Source: CAZKBP01 sp964551015
GTDB lineage: Bacteria; Bacteroidota; Bacteroidia; Cytophagales; Microscillaceae
Direction of reading: 5' to 3'
NCBI GenBank assembly: GCA_964551015.1
Contig: CAZKBP010000016.1
Location: 1 to 64,000, forward strand
Length of the DNA: 64,000 nt
Position numbers and translations under genes: made by a program. Of this stretch, positions 61,437-64,000 are shown in pieces. Numbering within the stretch: position 1 is the stretch's first letter; each line of letters starts with the position of its first letter. The notes under the pieces are model-generated. The model saw only the letters and a list, made by a program, of their open reading frames with translations. It did not search any database and was not told the DNA's origin.

Positions 61437-62861
61437 TTGGAATACTCACACCATCAGCCTAATCACAAAAACTTATACGAGCTTTATCGTCAGGATATTC
61501 GCTCTACTTTGGAACTGAGTTACCCCATCGTGGTTGCCCAGATTGGCCTCGTGATGATGGGAGTAACTGATAATCTCATGGTGGGAGGCTTGGGTGCTTC
61601 TCCCTTGGCCGCCGCGGGGATTGCGAATGCCATTTTCTTTTTCGTGGCGGTAGTGGGGATCGGGGTACTTTCTATCGTATCTCCTTTGGTAGCGGCGGCA
61701 CGTAGCCAGCAAAACTACGAGCGATGCAGTTTGCTCCTGACCAATTCTATTCGGATTGCCACTTGGGTTGCTTTATTCTCAATCGGCCTTATTTTTTTGG
61801 CGAGTTACCACTTTTATTTATTCAAACAAGAGCCAGAGGTAGAGGCGCTCACGATTCGTTACTTGAATCTATTGGGAATCTCAGTATGGCCTATGTTTAT
61901 TTTTTTGGCGGTAAAAAGCTTCAGTGATGGCCTTTCTCTTACCAAGCCTGCGATGCACGTTACTTTCGTGTGTTTTTTTCTAAATATTTTGCTCAATTGG
62001 GTATTAATTTATGGGAAATGGGGTCTGCCCGCTTTGGGCTTAGAAGGGGCTGGTATCGCCACCTTGTTATCCCGTGTATTGATGGCCGTGGGCGTGGTGT
62101 TGTATGTATTCAAATCCAATAAAATTCGTGCTTATTTGCCAAATTTTTCGCTGAAAAATTACCACAAAGAAATTAGCTATAAAATTCTCCAACTGGGTTT
62201 GCCCGCTGGTATGCAATACGTATTTGAAGTAGGAGCTTTTGCGGGAGCTTCTATCATGATTGGGTGGCTAGGTACAAACCAATTGGCTGCTCATCAGATT
62301 GGAATCAATTTAGCCTCAGTTACCTATATGATCGCGGCGGGTTTTGCGGCAGCGGGTTCTATCAAGGTGGGAGATGCCTGGGGAGAGCGCAGCCGAGAAA
62401 AAGTATTGCGTTTTGGCACGACGGCCATCATTTTGACAGGTGCTTTTATGAGCCTAAGCTGTCTGATTTTTATCACGGGTAATGAGTTTCTAGTGCATTT
62501 GTATATAGACGAAGGTGAGGTCGTACAGATCGCGGCGAGCCTTCTGATAATTGCAGGTTTTTTTCAACTATCAGATGGCGTTCAGTGTGTGGCTCTGGGG
62601 GCTTTGCGCGGTTTGGAAGATGTGAATATTCCCACGATTATCACGCTTTTTGCCTACTGGGTGGTCGGTTTGCCTCTGGGCTATTATCTGGCTTTTAATC
62701 TGAAGATGGACGTAGACGGGGTGTGGTTTGGACTCTCCGCTGGACTCACGATCTCCGCCATTTTTCAAACCAGTCGTTTTTATTTACTGACTCGCCAGAA
62801 GAAGTTTGCTAAAAAACAGGCGAAGGGAGATCGTCAACAAGCAAAAATAGAAATCTTGTAA
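61437..62861 (+). CDS. MATE family efflux transporter
   Basis: A 474-residue inner membrane protein with twelve predicted helices and the two-fold MATE repeat. It opens with the usual ELSYPIVVAQIGLVMMGVTDNLMVGGLG and carries the second-half motif GLPAGMQYVFEVGAFAGASIMIGWLGTNQLAAHQIGINLAS. MATE proteins export cationic drugs, toxins or metabolites with Na+ or H+. The start is TTG at 61437, chosen because the next in-frame ATG would cut into the first helix. Basic C-terminal tail. Confidence 0.93.
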   Translation: MEYSHHQPNHKNLYELYRQDIRSTLELSYPIVVAQIGLVMMGVTDNLMVGGLGASPLAAAGIANAIFFFVAVVGIGVLSIVSPLVAAARSQQNYERCSLLLTNSIRIATWVALFSIGLIFLASYHFYLFKQEPEVEALTIRYLNLLGISVWPMFIFLAVKSFSDGLSLTKPAMHVTFVCFFLNILLNWVLIYGKWGLPALGLEGAGIATLLSRVLMAVGVVLYVFKSNKIRAYLPNFSLKNYHKEISYKILQLGLPAGMQYVFEVGAFAGASIMIGWLGTNQLAAHQIGINLASVTYMIAAGFAAAGSIKVGDAWGERSREKVLRFGTTAIILTGAFMSLSCLIFITGNEFLVHLYIDEGEVVQIAASLLIIAGFFQLSDGVQCVALGALRGLEDVNIPTIITLFAYWVVGLPLGYYLAFNLKMDVDGVWFGLSAGLTISAIFQTSRFYLLTRQKKFAKKQAKGDRQQAKIEIL

Positions 62862-62883
62862 GGGCTGAGCTAAGCAATCGTTT

Positions 62884-63068
62884 AGGTTCTGAACCCAATC
62901 GTATAGGTCGAGAACCCAAAAATATCCGTCCAGAACCCAATCATTTAGGTCGAGAACCTAAAAATATCCGTCCAGAACCCAATCGTATAGGTCGAGAGCC
63001 CAAAAATATCCGTCCAGAACCTAATCATTTAGGTCAAGAACCTAAAAGTTTCTATCTGGAACCTAAAT
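62884..63068. repeat. Tandem array of paired 21-bp units (42-bp period)
   Basis: The array has four to five copies of a 42-bp unit made of two related 21-bp halves, CCAGAACCCAATCGTATAGGT and CGAGAACCCAAAAATATCCGT. Copies differ in a few bases and some carry the dyad TAGGT-N5-ACCTA. No unique spacers occur, so it is not a CRISPR array. It lies between convergent MATE and methylase-like genes. Confidence 0.9.
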
Positions 63069-63112
63069 GCTCTGGTTCTCTTGGTAGCGATTATTGCACT
63101 GGAGCCAAGACA

Positions 63113-64000
63113 CTACACTTTTTTGGCTTTGTATCCCGTCTGATCTTCCCAATTCTCGATGATTTGTTTGCAAAGAGCAGCGTTGACTTCGGCTCCGTAG
63201 CAAATCCGGCTCATCTCCTCCGCTAAGCTAAACATAGCTCCCAAGCCCGCGTAGGTATCTACCACGATTTCTTGTTCACGAGAGAAGGCTTCTAACAAAT
63301 GTTTGAGATAATCACGGGTTTTACTGCCTTTGAGATCGGAGCTATCTATTTTCCAAATGTCCAATACTTGCGGATTGATATTTTTTTTGGAAAAAAGTGC
63401 CGTATAAACCCAGGCTCCCAAACCAGATTCACTCTTTTTGAGGTTCAATTGGGCGGCCATAGACCATTTGTAGGGCATTCGGGTAAGCCGCAAAAAGTGT
63501 TGTAGTTGCTCCAAAGGAGGCGTAACGGCCACCACTTCGGCCTTTTGGATCATCCAATCCATTTTCCAGTTTGGGTTTTGGTCGGAGGCAGTTACTTCGC
63601 TGATTACGGGTGGATTGCAGAAAATGAGCGCCGATAATTCGGGTAATTTCCCATAAAAGGCCGGGCTACTCCCGTCGCCACAGAACAGATAATGACTCCC
63701 CATTTGCCACCACTCGCCGGGCTTGACTTGGCGCATTTCACGCTCAATGCGTTCCTGCTCTTCGCGTTCTTTGGCGTTTTTTTTATCTTGAAAGTAAGCG
63801 GCCGTGCGCTCGGCTTCTTCTTTACTACTGCTTCGCTTGAGCTGGAGGGCATCTTTGTAAGCTTCCAAGACATTTTGCTTGGTGAGCACTTTCAGTTCAC
63901 GGAGGTTATTTAAGAACCACTCTTTGAGGTTAATATGCTCATCCTGAATCACATCATTCAAGACATTGTATTCGTAGAGCGTGATTTGTTCGTCTAGATT
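63113..64000 (-). CDS. ParB/DNA-methylase-like protein, degenerate, partial at window edge
   Basis: The frame runs to the window end without a stop, so the N-terminus is missing; 295 residues are visible. The sequence GEWWQMGSHYLFCGDGS is the linker motif of ParB-like plus DNA methyltransferase fusions seen in phages and mobile elements. A methylase core follows: FCNPPVI stands where a catalytic DPPY/NPPY motif is expected and VVDTYAGLGAMFSLAEEM where the SAM-binding DPFxGSGTT motif is expected. Both are degraded, so methylation activity is doubtful. A missing ParB-like N-terminus upstream of the window is likely. No restriction gene is visible. Confidence 0.7.
   Translation of the reverse strand, partial: NLDEQITLYEYNVLNDVIQDEHINLKEWFLNNLRELKVLTKQNVLEAYKDALQLKRSSSKEEAERTAAYFQDKKNAKEREEQERIEREMRQVKPGEWWQMGSHYLFCGDGSSPAFYGKLPELSALIFCNPPVISEVTASDQNPNWKMDWMIQKAEVVAVTPPLEQLQHFLRLTRMPYKWSMAAQLNLKKSESGLGAWVYTALFSKKNINPQVLDIWKIDSSDLKGSKTRDYLKHLLEAFSREQEIVVDTYAGLGAMFSLAEEMSRICYGAEVNAALCKQIIENWEDQTGYKAKKV

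Noticed and set aside
62884..63068. Possible CRISPR array
   Set aside because: Units are contiguous 21-bp halves without unique spacers, and no cas gene is nearby.

Overview
The window reads as a chromosomal contig of a Bacteroidota bacterium, probably of the Cytophagia/Cytophagales type. The grounds are a PorU/PorV type IX secretion locus, DUF4856-imelysin and DUF4836-type lipoproteins, MacB/FtsX permeases, many signal-peptide or lipoprotein genes, weak ribosome binding sites, and repeated matches to the Bacteroidota promoter (TTTG at -33, TAnnTTTG at -7). The genus assignment is inference only. No tRNA, rRNA, CRISPR array, transposase or prophage gene was found. One 100-base N block (32969-33068) marks a scaffold gap inside a repeat array.

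Layout. 1-12 kb: a 21/22-bp tandem array, an orphan FtsX permease, an outer membrane barrel protein, leuS, two leucine-rich-repeat genes separated by another 21-bp array, and an M1 peptidase. 11-12.5 kb: a minimal arsenic unit, arsR then arsM, with an identical 16-bp palindrome in front of each gene. 12.5-16.5 kb: an apparent iron-related operon (DUF4856 lipoprotein, imelysin lipoprotein, HTTM membrane protein) with a textbook promoter and a DtxR-like dyad. 16.5-22.3 kb: prmA followed by a 1616-residue exported protein of unknown function. 22.7-29 kb: a DUF4836-like lipoprotein, an ABC ATPase and an FtsX-type permease, followed by a PAS/GAF sensor lacking any output domain. 29-34.4 kb: an EamA transporter, a beta-helix protein, a second DUF4836-like lipoprotein, the gapped hairpin-repeat array and an HhH protein.

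34.6-46.3 kb: an acyl-CoA carboxylase carboxyltransferase, a SirB1-like protein, porU, porV and a second PorV paralogue under its own candidate promoter, an M16-fold protein without the zinc motif, and kbl. 46.3-51.1 kb (minus): glyA, tatC, rpiB and pgi, mostly housekeeping. 51.2-58.5 kb (minus): a membrane GAF sensor related to the one at 26 kb, a second M1 peptidase, two related PcfJ-domain proteins and a single-cysteine thioredoxin-like protein. 59-64 kb: panB, an Old Yellow Enzyme, a MATE exporter, a fourth 21-bp-period array, and a ParB/DNA-methylase-like gene running off the edge with degraded catalytic motifs.

The most interesting points are the paired PorV genes beside PorU, the operator-bearing imelysin operon, the ArsR palindromes overlapping a -7 box, the output-less GAF proteins, the twin PcfJ genes, a candidate small ORF with a strong promoter at 58.7-58.9 kb, and three unrelated intergenic arrays sharing a 21-bp period. 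No clearly new defence or mobile system was recognised.
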